64,000 bases of DNA from JAUHWL01 sp964416385 (GTDB lineage Bacteria > Bacteroidota > Bacteroidia > Flavobacteriales > Schleiferiaceae), in assembly GCA_964416385.1 (NCBI GenBank), contig CAYQDW010000004.1, positions 1-64,000 of the forward strand. The letters run 5' to 3'. Below, piece by piece: positions 17,451 to 25,067 of this stretch. Position numbers and translations under genes: made by a program. Numbering within the stretch: the first letter of the stretch is position 1; each line of letters opens with the position of its first letter. A model generated the notes under the pieces. It was not told where the DNA came from. It searched no databases and was given only the letters and a program-made list of their open reading frames with translations.

Positions 17451-17484
17451 AAAGCGGGATTTCCAAGCTAGGATATCCCGCTTT
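17451..17484 (+). repeat. Perfect hairpin inside the IS left end
   Basis: AAAGCGGGAT (17451-17460) pairs with ATCCCGCTTT (17475-17484) across a 14-base loop, 32 bases before the transposase ATG. In IS4-group elements such hairpins can shield transposase expression from outside transcription; that role is inferred here. Confidence 0.6.
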
Positions 17485-17515
17485 AGTGTAATTTGGTTTT
17501 GCACAACTTCATTAC

Positions 17516-18723
17516 ATGAGCAAAAGTATCCACTTTTTCGGTCAAAGCGTTTTCGGACAGCTGATTTCTCTTTTGGATTTTTCTGTTATTGACAAAATTG
17601 CTTCAGAACTTCAGTCAGATCACTACACTAAACGGTTTAAAACTTCCGATCATCTAATAAGCATGCTGTTTGCTTCATTCTCACAATGTGCTTCGCTGCG
17701 TGAAGTTGCAGCATCTATGTTGGGTTTAAAGGGCAAAATGGCGCATTTTCAGTTAAAAAACATACCCTACAGAAGCACTCTAAGTGATGCCAACAAAAGA
17801 CGAAGTCGTCAAGTCTTTGAACACATTTATTATGCTTTATTAAAAGACTATGGCGCTATTTTATCGGTCAGCCGCAAAACATACAGTTGGGAAGGCCTGC
17901 TGGAGATTATTGATTCCAGTACGATATTACTTTTTAAAGACACCTTAAGCTGTGTTGGAAGATCACCTTCAAGCGGAAAAAGAAAAGGCGGTATTAAGGT
18001 GCACACCCAAATAAACCTGCAAAGTGCTGTGCCAAAGCTAGTGTGGTTTACTTCTGCACGCACTCATGATAAGCGCTTTTTAGAACACCTAAAGCTAGAA
18101 AAGGGAAAAATAGCCGTGTTTGACAAAGGGTACAACGATTACAAAACCTTTGATGCCTTTACTCAAAACGGCGTATTCTTTGTTACGCGACAAAAGACCA
18201 ATGCGCTGTATGAAGCAATCAAAGAAAATACCATACCTGACTACATAGATAGTGGTGTTTTAAAAGATGAAGTAATTCAGGTTGACGTAAAAGAAAACGG
18301 CAAATACTTTAAAAAAACCCAACTAAGGCGCATTGCCTATTGGGACCAAGAAAACCAACGTTGCTTTGAGTTTATAACCAACTTACAGGGAATGAACGCG
18401 GTCACATCGCTCTGATCTACAAAAAGCGTTGGCAAATAGAGCTGCTATTCAAGCAATTAAAACAAAACTTCCCACTAAAGTATTTTCTTGGGTAGAATGA
18501 AAATGCCATCAAAACACAGATTTGGTGCGCCTTGATAGTGAATCTGTTGCTGTCGGTAATCCGTAAAAAAATTAAGCGTAAATGGTCTTTCTCTAACCTT
18601 GCAAGCTTTTGTAGACTGCACCTGTTTAACTACATACACTTGCTCAAATTCTTAGAAAACCCAGAAAAAGACTGGCTAAAACAAGAAAACAACCAACTCG
18701 AGTTTCAATTTAGCTCCGCTTAA
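17516..18723 (+). pseudogene. IS4-family transposase, frameshifted
   Basis: The first frame (17516-18417) encodes 299 residues with an N-terminal DUF4372-like domain. It has the first catalytic Asp in EIIDSSTI and the second in IAVFDKGYND. It runs off frame near 18398 after LQGMNA. The continuation is in another frame: IALIYKKRWQIELLFKQLKQ contains the Y-R-E-K signature with the third catalytic residue. A TAG at 18493-18495 then interrupts this part (after KYFLG) before the frame continues to TAA at 18721. The catalytic Glu is therefore not in the first frame. A single-base deletion plus a nonsense change explain the damage. Confidence 0.9.
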
Positions 18724-18787
18724 AGGGGCTTAGTTTTAAGAATTGATCTCAAAAAAGCTCTCCTAAGCAGAAATCAATGCATTTTTA

Positions 18788-18840
18788 TCATTATCCATTT
18801 TTATCGGACAGTAGTAATTATCAATTTTTATCGGACAGTA
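18788..18840 (+). repeat. Tandem 26-bp repeat at the IS right end
   Basis: Units 18788-18813 and 18815-18840 match at 24 of 26 positions. Each ends with the terminal-repeat core TTTTATCGGACAGTA. The element therefore carries two candidate right ends 27 bp apart. Confidence 0.85.
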
Positions 18841-18935
18841 TTGCTTTGAAAAGTTAAATAATGAACAAAAAGTTTATTATAATTTGTTAATATTGTTTTA
18901 AATAAATTCTTAACAACCGATAAAAATTATCTGAC

Positions 18936-19628
18936 ATGACAAAAAACTTATTCTTTATTGTTGCTATGGCAGCAATTTTGCTCACTACTTCGTGCAAAAA
19001 AGAAAACGAACCTGTTGAGGCAGCATTTTCGTTTGATATATCTGCGACCGATCCATTAACTGTAAATTTCACAAATAATTCCACTAATGGAGCTAATTAT
19101 GAATGGGATTTTGGTGATGGAAACACTAGTAATGATGAGAATCCCACTCATTCATATGCGTTTTACGATTCCTATACTGTGAAATTAACTGTTACAGGAG
19201 AAGATGGCTCAACAACTTCTGACGCAACAAGAACAGTAAATGTTGTAGGTGACTACTTGGAAGCGTCACTTGGAAACTATTCTATAGGTGGAAAATTTAT
19301 AATGGGTTCTAATTCCCAAAATCTTGTGGGTACCATGTCTGTAGAGAAAGGCGCTGGCGCAAACATTGTATTAAATGTTGATGGCGAGTTAATCACCACA
19401 GAAGATGTGGTTCTTCTAGATGATGGCTTTGCATTTGATCTTGTTCCTGGTACCAATGCTAGCGGTGAAAATAGAACAGGAGAAACTGTGGAAACCATAA
19501 ATGGAACACCATATCATGGTAGATTCAGATTTAATGCTTCTGGCAATTCAACAATACACGTAAATATGGTTTATAAAAGTGGAGGTCAGACTTTATATCA
19601 GATACAGGCTATTCTTACTAAAATATAA
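18936..19628 (+). CDS. PKD-domain lipoprotein
   Basis: The 230-residue protein has a lipoprotein signal peptide ending ILLTTSC and KKENE after the cysteine. A PKD domain covers residues 28-105, with the hallmark YEWDFGDGNTSNDENPTHSY. The rest (about 120 residues, including NGTPYHGRFRFNASGNS) is beta-rich and not recognised. It is intact, has a terminator 110 bases downstream and lies between the IS element and a broken T9SS gene. It is therefore probably part of the inserted DNA. A role in surface binding is possible but not shown. Confidence 0.8.
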   Translation: MTKNLFFIVAMAAILLTTSCKKENEPVEAAFSFDISATDPLTVNFTNNSTNGANYEWDFGDGNTSNDENPTHSYAFYDSYTVKLTVTGEDGSTTSDATRTVNVVGDYLEASLGNYSIGGKFIMGSNSQNLVGTMSVEKGAGANIVLNVDGELITTEDVVLLDDGFAFDLVPGTNASGENRTGETVETINGTPYHGRFRFNASGNSTIHVNMVYKSGGQTLYQIQAILTKI

Positions 19629-19738
19629 TTGGACTAAAAACGCATTACAATTTAAATAGAGTTGCTTAGGTTCATTATCAAGAATAATTTGATTTCGTTT
19701 AAATCGTTCATCTGATACAAACTTTTGAGCATAAATTA

Positions 19739-19767
19739 ACCAGTCTAAATAAAAGGCTGGTTTTTTT
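19739..19767 (+). terminator. Terminator of the PKD lipoprotein gene
   Basis: Stem ACCAGTC/GGCTGGT (one G-T pair) with a 9-base loop (19739-19761), followed by seven T. Sequence from the broken T9SS gene starts a few bases later. Confidence 0.7.
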
Positions 19768-19779
19768 GTTCCTAAAACT

Positions 19780-20199
19780 ATAGTTAATTGTTTGGCTCTT
19801 ACAGCCATTTATACCAGCGATGCAACAAGTTGGCAGCTTAGCTTGCCTCCGAAAGCCCTGGCGGCTAATAATGGTTCACTGCAAAGCTACACCTCTGTGG
19901 CCAAAATAGCTGACAATGGCAGCAGTGGCCAATACAACAAAAAAGAAATTGATGCCATCTCGAGAAAAAATTTCACGGTCTATCCTAACCTGGCAAGTGA
20001 TTTGCTTACTATTAACAATCCAAAGGATGTATGTTTAACGCTATCGCTTTACAATGCACAAGGTCAACAGATAATACATGGCAATCTAACTCCGGGCGAA
20101 AACACATTTAGTGTTGCCCATTTGCCTGCCGGATTATACTTTGGAGCTATAAAAATGAATCAAACAATCCAAATCATAAAAGTGGTAATTGAACAATGA
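19780..20199 (+). pseudogene. C-terminal fragment of a T9SS-sorted protein
   Basis: An open frame without a credible start covers about 135 residues. It ends in a type A T9SS sorting domain: FTVYPNLASDLLTINN, LYNAQGQQIIHGNL, and AGLYFGAIKMNQ. PNLASD replaces the usual PNPASD. No signal peptide or catalytic part is left. The frame opens only a few bases after the terminator of the PKD gene, so the fragment was joined there by a rearrangement. Its stop overlaps the next start in an ATGA, as in an operon. Confidence 0.8.
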
Positions 20200-20346
20200 A
20201 CAGGCATCTTCTTGCCATACTATTCACTTTACTGGCACTAAAAGCCCCCGCGCAAGAGGGGGCTTTTTTTACCTCAGGCACTGATTTTTTAGTGCCCAAT
20301 ATGGGAATCTATCAAGCGCGTGCGTTCAGAGATCCATTCGTTTTAG
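20196..20346 (+). pseudogene. 5' fragment of a secreted-protein gene, left half of a split gene
   Basis: ATG at 20196 overlaps the stop of the T9SS fragment. The product starts with a clear signal peptide (MNRHLLAILFTLLALKAPAQ), then GAFFTSGTDFLVPNMGIY, and is broken at 20345 where copy 2 of the 404-bp repeat begins. Reading on gives a stop at 20372. It joins in frame (TTA|GTT) to the fragment at 16944. A perfect terminator hairpin lies within the signal-peptide region. The family is not recognised. Confidence 0.65.
20240..20270 (+). terminator. Strong terminator-like hairpin inside a coding start
   Basis: AAAAGCCCCC pairs perfectly with GGGGGCTTTT around an 8-base loop (20240-20267), and seven T run from 20264 to 20270. 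It lies 41 bases after the stop of the T9SS fragment and within the signal-peptide codons of the next frame. Confidence 0.75.
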
Positions 20347-20748
20347 AAACTGGCCTGGGTGGGCATTTTTGATAAAACGCCCATCCCGCTTGAGCGTGCA
20401 ACACCGGCCCAGATTCTGCAATACATTTTAGAACAAAAATGGACGCTTAAGCCAACAGACCGTGATATGATCGTAATGTTTCACAAAGTGGGCTATGAGC
20501 TTAATGGCGAGAAAAAAATGCTGGAAAGCAGCATGGTAACGCTTGGTCATGACAGCATGAATACCGCCATGGCACGCACTGTAGGTATTCCTGTTGCAAT
20601 AGCCACGAAACTCATTTTACAAGGCGTGATAAACTCCCCCGGAGTACACTTACCGCTAAGCAGAGAGATCTATGAGCCTATGTTGGCCGAATTGGCTGAA
20701 CATGAAATTGCCTTTGTGGAAAAAGAAGTGGCGTATCAGAGTTATTAG
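20345..20748 (+). pseudogene. 404-bp direct repeat, copy 2: duplicated end of saccharopine dehydrogenase
   Basis: This copy encodes the last 133 residues of the dehydrogenase in the original frame, up to TAG at 20746-20748. The Rossmann domain is missing, so it cannot be an enzyme by itself. It is followed by what looks like the original downstream DNA leading to the polyphosphate operon. One synonymous difference from copy 1 indicates a recent event or ongoing gene conversion. Confidence 0.93.
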
Positions 20749-20855
20749 GAAGTTTTAAGAAAGGATAATTTTTCATTAAAAAATGGTTAATCAACTTCTT
20801 GCGATCGTTGTATTAAATGATTACCGTTAACTTTCGGCCACAACAACGCTAACAC

Positions 20856-21356
20856 ATGAAAGAGGTCTATTTAGTACGCCACGCCAAAAGCAGCTGGGAT
20901 TATGAAAGTCTTGATGATTACGATCGCCCGTTAAAAGGTCGCGGTATTAGCGATGCGCACATCATAAGTACTATGCTGGCAGATCAGGGCGCAAAACCTG
21001 AGGCCCTGTTCAGCAGTCCGGCAACGCGTGCCGTGCACACAGCCATGATCTTTGCCCGCAATCTCAATTTTCCGTTCTCGGCCATTCAATTGCGCGAAGA
21101 GCTGTATATGTGCAGCGATAAAGACCTGCTTCGCTTTATTCAGGGTTTGGACGATAAGGCTGGCAGCGTGATGTTGTTTGGCCATAACCCTACCATTACC
21201 AACTTTGTGAACCGCTGCATAGATCAGCGCATAGACAACGTGCCTACTACCGGTGTGGCCTGCTTTCATTTTGAGATAGACAGCTGGAAAGAAGCGGGGT
21301 TCTCAGCCCGTTTGTCGTTATTTGACTATCCGAAGAAGCACCGCAAAAAGAGCTAA
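20856..21356 (+). CDS. SixA-like histidine phosphatase
   Basis: The 166-residue member of the histidine phosphatase superfamily has the catalytic RHAKSSW at residues 8-14, LKGRGISDAH, SSPATRAVHTA and LFGHNPTIT with the second histidine. SixA removes phosphate from HPt histidines in E. coli; the substrate here is unknown. The gene is 3 bp from ppk and in line with ppx, which suggests a link to polyphosphate metabolism. A weak -7-like box (TAACTTTC, 20828-20835) lies 20 bases upstream. Confidence 0.88.
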   Translation: MKEVYLVRHAKSSWDYESLDDYDRPLKGRGISDAHIISTMLADQGAKPEALFSSPATRAVHTAMIFARNLNFPFSAIQLREELYMCSDKDLLRFIQGLDDKAGSVMLFGHNPTITNFVNRCIDQRIDNVPTTGVACFHFEIDSWKEAGFSARLSLFDYPKKHRKKS

Positions 21357-21359
21357 TTG

Positions 21360-23432
21360 ATGAACCCCAGAAAGGTTACCATAAACCGCGACAAAAGTTG
21401 GTTGCAGTTTAATGCACGCGTATTGCAAGAAGCGGCAGACCCCACCGTTCCGATAATTGAGCGCATGCGTTTTTTGGGTATTCACAGCAACAATCTGGAT
21501 GAGTTCTTCCGCGTACGTTACGCCAGCATTAAGCGGTTGGTGCTTATGGGCGAAAAGAAGACCCGCAGTTTGTTAGGTGGTTATTCTGCTAAAGAATTAT
21601 TGGCCGACTTAACAGAAATTGTAATTAGCCAACAAAGGCGCTCTCAGGAAATCTATGATGAAATAATTGAAGAGCTAAAGGCACATGACATCCACATGCT
21701 GGATGAAAAAAGCCTGACTACAAACCAGCGCGATTTTGTGCGCAAGTATTACGTTGATAAGGTTAGCCCGGCCATCTTCATTTTAATGCTAAATGATGAG
21801 CGGCCTTTTCCGGAGTTAAAAGATAAAAGCATCTATCTGGCCATCAGGTTAATGCAGCGCACCAAACCAGATGAGCCCATATTTGCCCTCATAGAGGTGC
21901 CTAGCGAGCTTACAGGGCGATTTGTTATTCTGCCCAAGTATGGCAAGCACTACATCATGTACCTGGATGATCTCATCCGTTACAATCTTGATTATGTGTT
22001 TTTCATTTTTCAGTTTGATAAGATTGATGCACAAACGATAAAGATCACCCGCGATGCGGAGATGGATTTGGATGATGACATCAACAAAACCTTTTTGGAG
22101 AAAATTGAAAGGGGATTAAAAGAACGCCAGATTGCTGATCCGGTTCGTTTCGTCTTCGACAAGTCGTTGCCGGATGATGTTTTGAACATGCTCATGAACC
22201 GCATGGATTTGTCGCAATTTGACAGCCTCATTCCCGGTGGGCGGTACCACAACAAGAAAGATTTGATGAAATTTCCCAATGTGGGGGATCCAGAATTAGA
22301 GCATGAAAACATGCCACCGGTGCCGCATCCAGATCTTGATATGGATCGCAGTATTTTAAAGGTTATCGAAAAGAAAGATGTGCTCATCTTTTTGCCCTAC
22401 CATTCATTTTCATACATCATTCGTTTCCTCCGCGAAGCCGCCATAGACCCTTATGTAACAGAAATCAAGATTTCATTGTACCGGTTGGCGTCAGAATCCC
22501 GAATTATTTCAGCCCTAATAAATGCCGCTAAAAATGGCAAGCGCGTTACTGTAACTGTAGAATTGCAGGCCCGTTTTGATGAAGAAGCCAACATCTACTG
22601 GACAGAGCGTTTGCGAACCGAAGGTGTAAAGGTAATTACTGGAATTCCGGGCCTTAAAGTACACAGCAAGCTCTGCCTAGTAAGCCGAACAGAAAAAGGC
22701 AAAATCAAAGATTTCGCCATTGTGGGCACGGGTAATTTTCACGAAGGCACAGCCAAACTGTACACAGATTATCATCTAATCACGGCCAACAAAGCCATCA
22801 CCAAAGAGGTGCGTCAGGTATTTGAATTCCTCCAGAGCAATTACCTAGTTTTTAATTATGAGCACTTAATTGTATCGCCCCATTATACGCGCAAGAAGTT
22901 CTACATGCTCATAGACCAAGAAATAGAAAACGCTAAAAAAGGTCTGCCGGCGGGCATGTTCTTAAAGATGAATAGCCTGAGTGATTTGGAAATGATTGAT
23001 AAACTGTATGAAGCCAGCAAATATGGCGTTAAGATCAGGTTAATCGTTAGGGGGATCTGCTCGCTCATTCCTCAGGTACCCGGTTTAAGTGATAATATTG
23101 AAGCCATCAGCATAATAGACCGTTACTTGGAGCACAGCCGCGTATTTGTGTTTGAGAATGGGGGCGAGCCTAAATTCTACCTTTCTTCTGCAGATTGGAT
23201 GAGCCGCAATCTTGACTATCGGGTAGAAGTAACCGTGCCGGTGTACGACAAACACCTGCAGGCGCAATTAAGAGATCACATGGAGTTGATCTGGAAAGAT
23301 AATGTAAAGTGCCGCTTTCATAATGCTCAACAAGATAATGCCTATAAAAAACAACCCGGTCCGCGCATACGTTCTCAAATAGAAATGTTTAATTATGTGC
23401 GCAAGACGCTCAAGAAAAATCAGCTACCGTGA
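21360..23432 (+). CDS. ppk: Polyphosphate kinase 1
   Basis: Makes polyphosphate from ATP. The 690-residue protein has the N-terminal domain (SWLQFNARVLQEAAD, FLGIHSNNLDEFFRVR) followed by the two phospholipase-D-like domains. The autophosphorylated histidine lies in GLKVHSKLCLVSR and the second active-site histidine in GTGNFHEGTAKLYTDYHL. I use the ATG at 21360; the frame formally opens at a TTG one codon earlier. It is the middle gene of sixA-like, ppk, ppx and overlaps ppx by 4 bp (GTGA). Confidence 0.96.
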   Translation: MNPRKVTINRDKSWLQFNARVLQEAADPTVPIIERMRFLGIHSNNLDEFFRVRYASIKRLVLMGEKKTRSLLGGYSAKELLADLTEIVISQQRRSQEIYDEIIEELKAHDIHMLDEKSLTTNQRDFVRKYYVDKVSPAIFILMLNDERPFPELKDKSIYLAIRLMQRTKPDEPIFALIEVPSELTGRFVILPKYGKHYIMYLDDLIRYNLDYVFFIFQFDKIDAQTIKITRDAEMDLDDDINKTFLEKIERGLKERQIADPVRFVFDKSLPDDVLNMLMNRMDLSQFDSLIPGGRYHNKKDLMKFPNVGDPELEHENMPPVPHPDLDMDRSILKVIEKKDVLIFLPYHSFSYIIRFLREAAIDPYVTEIKISLYRLASESRIISALINAAKNGKRVTVTVELQARFDEEANIYWTERLRTEGVKVITGIPGLKVHSKLCLVSRTEKGKIKDFAIVGTGNFHEGTAKLYTDYHLITANKAITKEVRQVFEFLQSNYLVFNYEHLIVSPHYTRKKFYMLIDQEIENAKKGLPAGMFLKMNSLSDLEMIDKLYEASKYGVKIRLIVRGICSLIPQVPGLSDNIEAISIIDRYLEHSRVFVFENGGEPKFYLSSADWMSRNLDYRVEVTVPVYDKHLQAQLRDHMELIWKDNVKCRFHNAQQDNAYKKQPGPRIRSQIEMFNYVRKTLKKNQLP

Positions 23433-24340
23433 AGTTTATAAAGCTTGCTGCTATTGACATTGGTTCTAACTCAATACGATTGCTCATTGTAAACGTTATA
23501 CCCACCCCAGAGTATACTTATTACAGAAAGGTGAGCATGACGCGTTTGCCCGTACGTTTGGGTGAAGACGTTTTTAAACAAGGAAAGATTAGCAAAGAAA
23601 CAACGCAGCGTTTGGTTGATGCCATGCAGGCCTACAAGTACATCATGAAGGTTAATAATGTGCAAGATTATCGGGCTTGTGCTACCAGCGCCATGCGCGA
23701 AGCTAAAAACGGAATGGGCGTATCAAAGCGCATAGCGAAGAAAACGGGTATAAACATTGAGTTAATTGATGGTGCCGAAGAAGCGCGTTTGGTTTTTGAA
23801 AGCAAGATGTTTGATAAAATTCAACCTGCAGAAAACAACTTTTTATATATAGATGTAGGTGGTGGTAGCACCGAGCTTACGCTGTGGAAGCATAATGAAA
23901 TTGTAGACGCGCAAAGCTTTAAGATTGGTACTGTGCGCATTCTTAATGGGTTGGATGAGCCTCAAGAATGGAACCGTATGCAGCAATGGATTACGGCCCA
24001 AACCCAACATTTGGACGACTTGGCGATGATAGGCTCTGGCGGTAACATCAACAAAACCCATAAGCTGTCTGGTAAATTGGTTAATGAACCTCTTGGACTT
24101 AGATATCTGAGTAGTATGCTGAAAAACCTGAGTGATCTTACCACAGAACAACGGGTAATGCAATTGGGCCTAAATTTTGACCGTGCGGATGTTATTGTGC
24201 CAGCCTTGCGCATTTACACTTCTGCAACACGTTGGGCAGGCGCTCAAAAAATGTACGTGCCCAAAATAGGGGTGAGCGATGGCATCATTAGGGCACTGTA
24301 TCATGAAAAGTATAAAGATCAGCTAGAGAGTGCGCGGTAA
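23429..24340 (+). CDS. ppx: Exopolyphosphatase / Ppx-GppA phosphatase
   Basis: Hydrolyses polyphosphate ends or pppGpp. The 303-residue protein has the ASKHA-fold signatures AAIDIGSNSIRLLIV at the N-terminus, ATSAMREAKNG and YIDVGGGSTELTLW. It lacks the C-terminal HD domain of the longer E. coli enzyme. The start is GTG at 23429, overlapping the ppk TGA in a GTGA, which is strong evidence for coupling. Together with ppk it allows synthesis and breakdown of polyphosphate from one operon. Confidence 0.93.
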   Translation: MKFIKLAAIDIGSNSIRLLIVNVIPTPEYTYYRKVSMTRLPVRLGEDVFKQGKISKETTQRLVDAMQAYKYIMKVNNVQDYRACATSAMREAKNGMGVSKRIAKKTGINIELIDGAEEARLVFESKMFDKIQPAENNFLYIDVGGGSTELTLWKHNEIVDAQSFKIGTVRILNGLDEPQEWNRMQQWITAQTQHLDDLAMIGSGGNINKTHKLSGKLVNEPLGLRYLSSMLKNLSDLTTEQRVMQLGLNFDRADVIVPALRIYTSATRWAGAQKMYVPKIGVSDGIIRALYHEKYKDQLESAR

Positions 24341-24367
24341 TAGCTAACGTATCAATTAGCTCATAAA

Positions 24368-24417
24368 TACTTTTGATTGAACTAGGGGCGTCACTTTTGG
24401 TTACTCATGTAGTTTTG
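24368..24417 (+). promoter_or_regulatory. Two candidate -7 boxes before the thioredoxin gene
   Basis: TACTTTTG (24368-24375) and TAGTTTTG (24410-24417) both match TAnnTTTG exactly. The nearer one leaves a leader of about 17 bases. Clear -33 elements at N19 were not seen for either. Confidence 0.5.
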
Positions 24418-24439
24418 CCAACAATTAAAAAAAACAACA

Positions 24440-24763
24440 ATGGCTGTAATTCTAACTAACGATAACGATTTTTCTACGCAACTTGAAGCCACGCCAGTAG
24501 TAGTGGTAAAATATTTTGCAGACTGGTGTGGTTCATGCAAGCTTTTTGCACCAAAATACAAGCGAATTTCTAACGAAGAAGGCTATGCGGGTATCACCTT
24601 TTTAGATGTTAACGCAGAAGAAAACCCTGAGGCCCGCAAAGCAGCCGGGGTAGATAATCTACCATTTATGGCCGTTTTTAAGAACGGTAAACTGATAGAA
24701 GGTGCCGCAACAAGCAAAGAAGAGTATCTGAGAACAATGATTGAAAAAGCTAACGCGCAATAA
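24440..24763 (+). CDS. Thioredoxin
   Basis: The 107-residue cytoplasmic thioredoxin has active site WCGSCK (C30, C33) and cis-proline in VDNLPFMAVF. The usual Pro between the cysteines is Ser, which is common in this Bacteroidota subgroup. No signal peptide is present. The DUF6952 gene begins one base after its stop, so the two form a pair that recurs in this phylum; that recurrence is from general knowledge. Confidence 0.93.
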   Translation: MAVILTNDNDFSTQLEATPVVVVKYFADWCGSCKLFAPKYKRISNEEGYAGITFLDVNAEENPEARKAAGVDNLPFMAVFKNGKLIEGAATSKEEYLRTMIEKANAQ

Positions 24764-24764
24764 C

Positions 24765-25004
24765 ATGAAATTACCAGTAATCAGAAACTTGGTTAAAACC
24801 CACACCTTAGATGCGCTAAAAGCGGCAGAAGATGCTATTTTAAATGAGCAGGCTCCGGAAATAACCATAGAAGGTGATGATGAAGGCGAGCAGTTAACGC
24901 ATGTTATTGGTGCCATTGAGATTTTACAACATATCGCAGATGGCATGGATGAAAAAACTGCATTGCGCACGTTTAGCCAAAGGGTGCGAAACTCAATTTC
25001 GTAA
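24765..25004 (+). CDS. DUF6952 family protein
   Basis: The 79-residue protein begins MKLPVIRNLVKTHTLD, with VIGAIEILQHIADGM and FSQRVRNSI near the end. These match the small DUF6952 proteins found after thioredoxin genes in Bacteroidota. I use the ATG at 24765; a TTG at 24741 lies inside the thioredoxin gene. It is acidic and helical with no cysteine. The function is unknown, but coupling to thioredoxin suggests a redox link. Confidence 0.8.
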   Translation: MKLPVIRNLVKTHTLDALKAAEDAILNEQAPEITIEGDDEGEQLTHVIGAIEILQHIADGMDEKTALRTFSQRVRNSIS

Positions 25005-25017
25005 CCAAGAATAAGTT

Positions 25018-25058
25018 AAAAAAAACCGCGCTAAACAATTAATTAGCGCGGTTTTTTT
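25018..25058. terminator. Bidirectional terminator between DUF6952 and mscL genes
   Basis: Perfect 12-bp stem AAACCGCGCTAA/TTAGCGCGGTTT (25023-25054). T runs follow on both strands. It lies between convergent genes. Confidence 0.9.
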
Positions 25059-25067
25059 GTTTTATGC

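Larger units (their letters stand above)
17428..18840 (+). mobile_element. IS4-family insertion sequence (defective)
   Basis: The left end ACTACTGTCCGATAAAA (17428-17444) is matched in inverted orientation at 18799-18815. A second copy of the 15-bp core lies at 18826-18840. The enclosed transposase is of the DUF4372/DDE IS4 type but carries a frameshift and a stop codon. No target-site duplication is evident next to either candidate right end. It lies inside the 3.4-kb patchwork bounded by the 404-bp repeat. Confidence 0.85.

Noticed and set aside
18532..18723. Separate 63-residue gene after the transposase
   Set aside because: It is the C-terminal piece of the same transposase after the stop codon, not a gene of its own.
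16944..20344. Complete integrative element with integrase and att site
   Set aside because: No integrase, relaxase or tRNA target is present; the only mobility gene is a decayed IS transposase, and the 404-bp repeat is far too long for an att core.
20359..20748. Independent 129-residue protein identical to the dehydrogenase C-terminus
   Set aside because: It lacks the Rossmann domain and a proper start and is explained by the 404-bp duplication.
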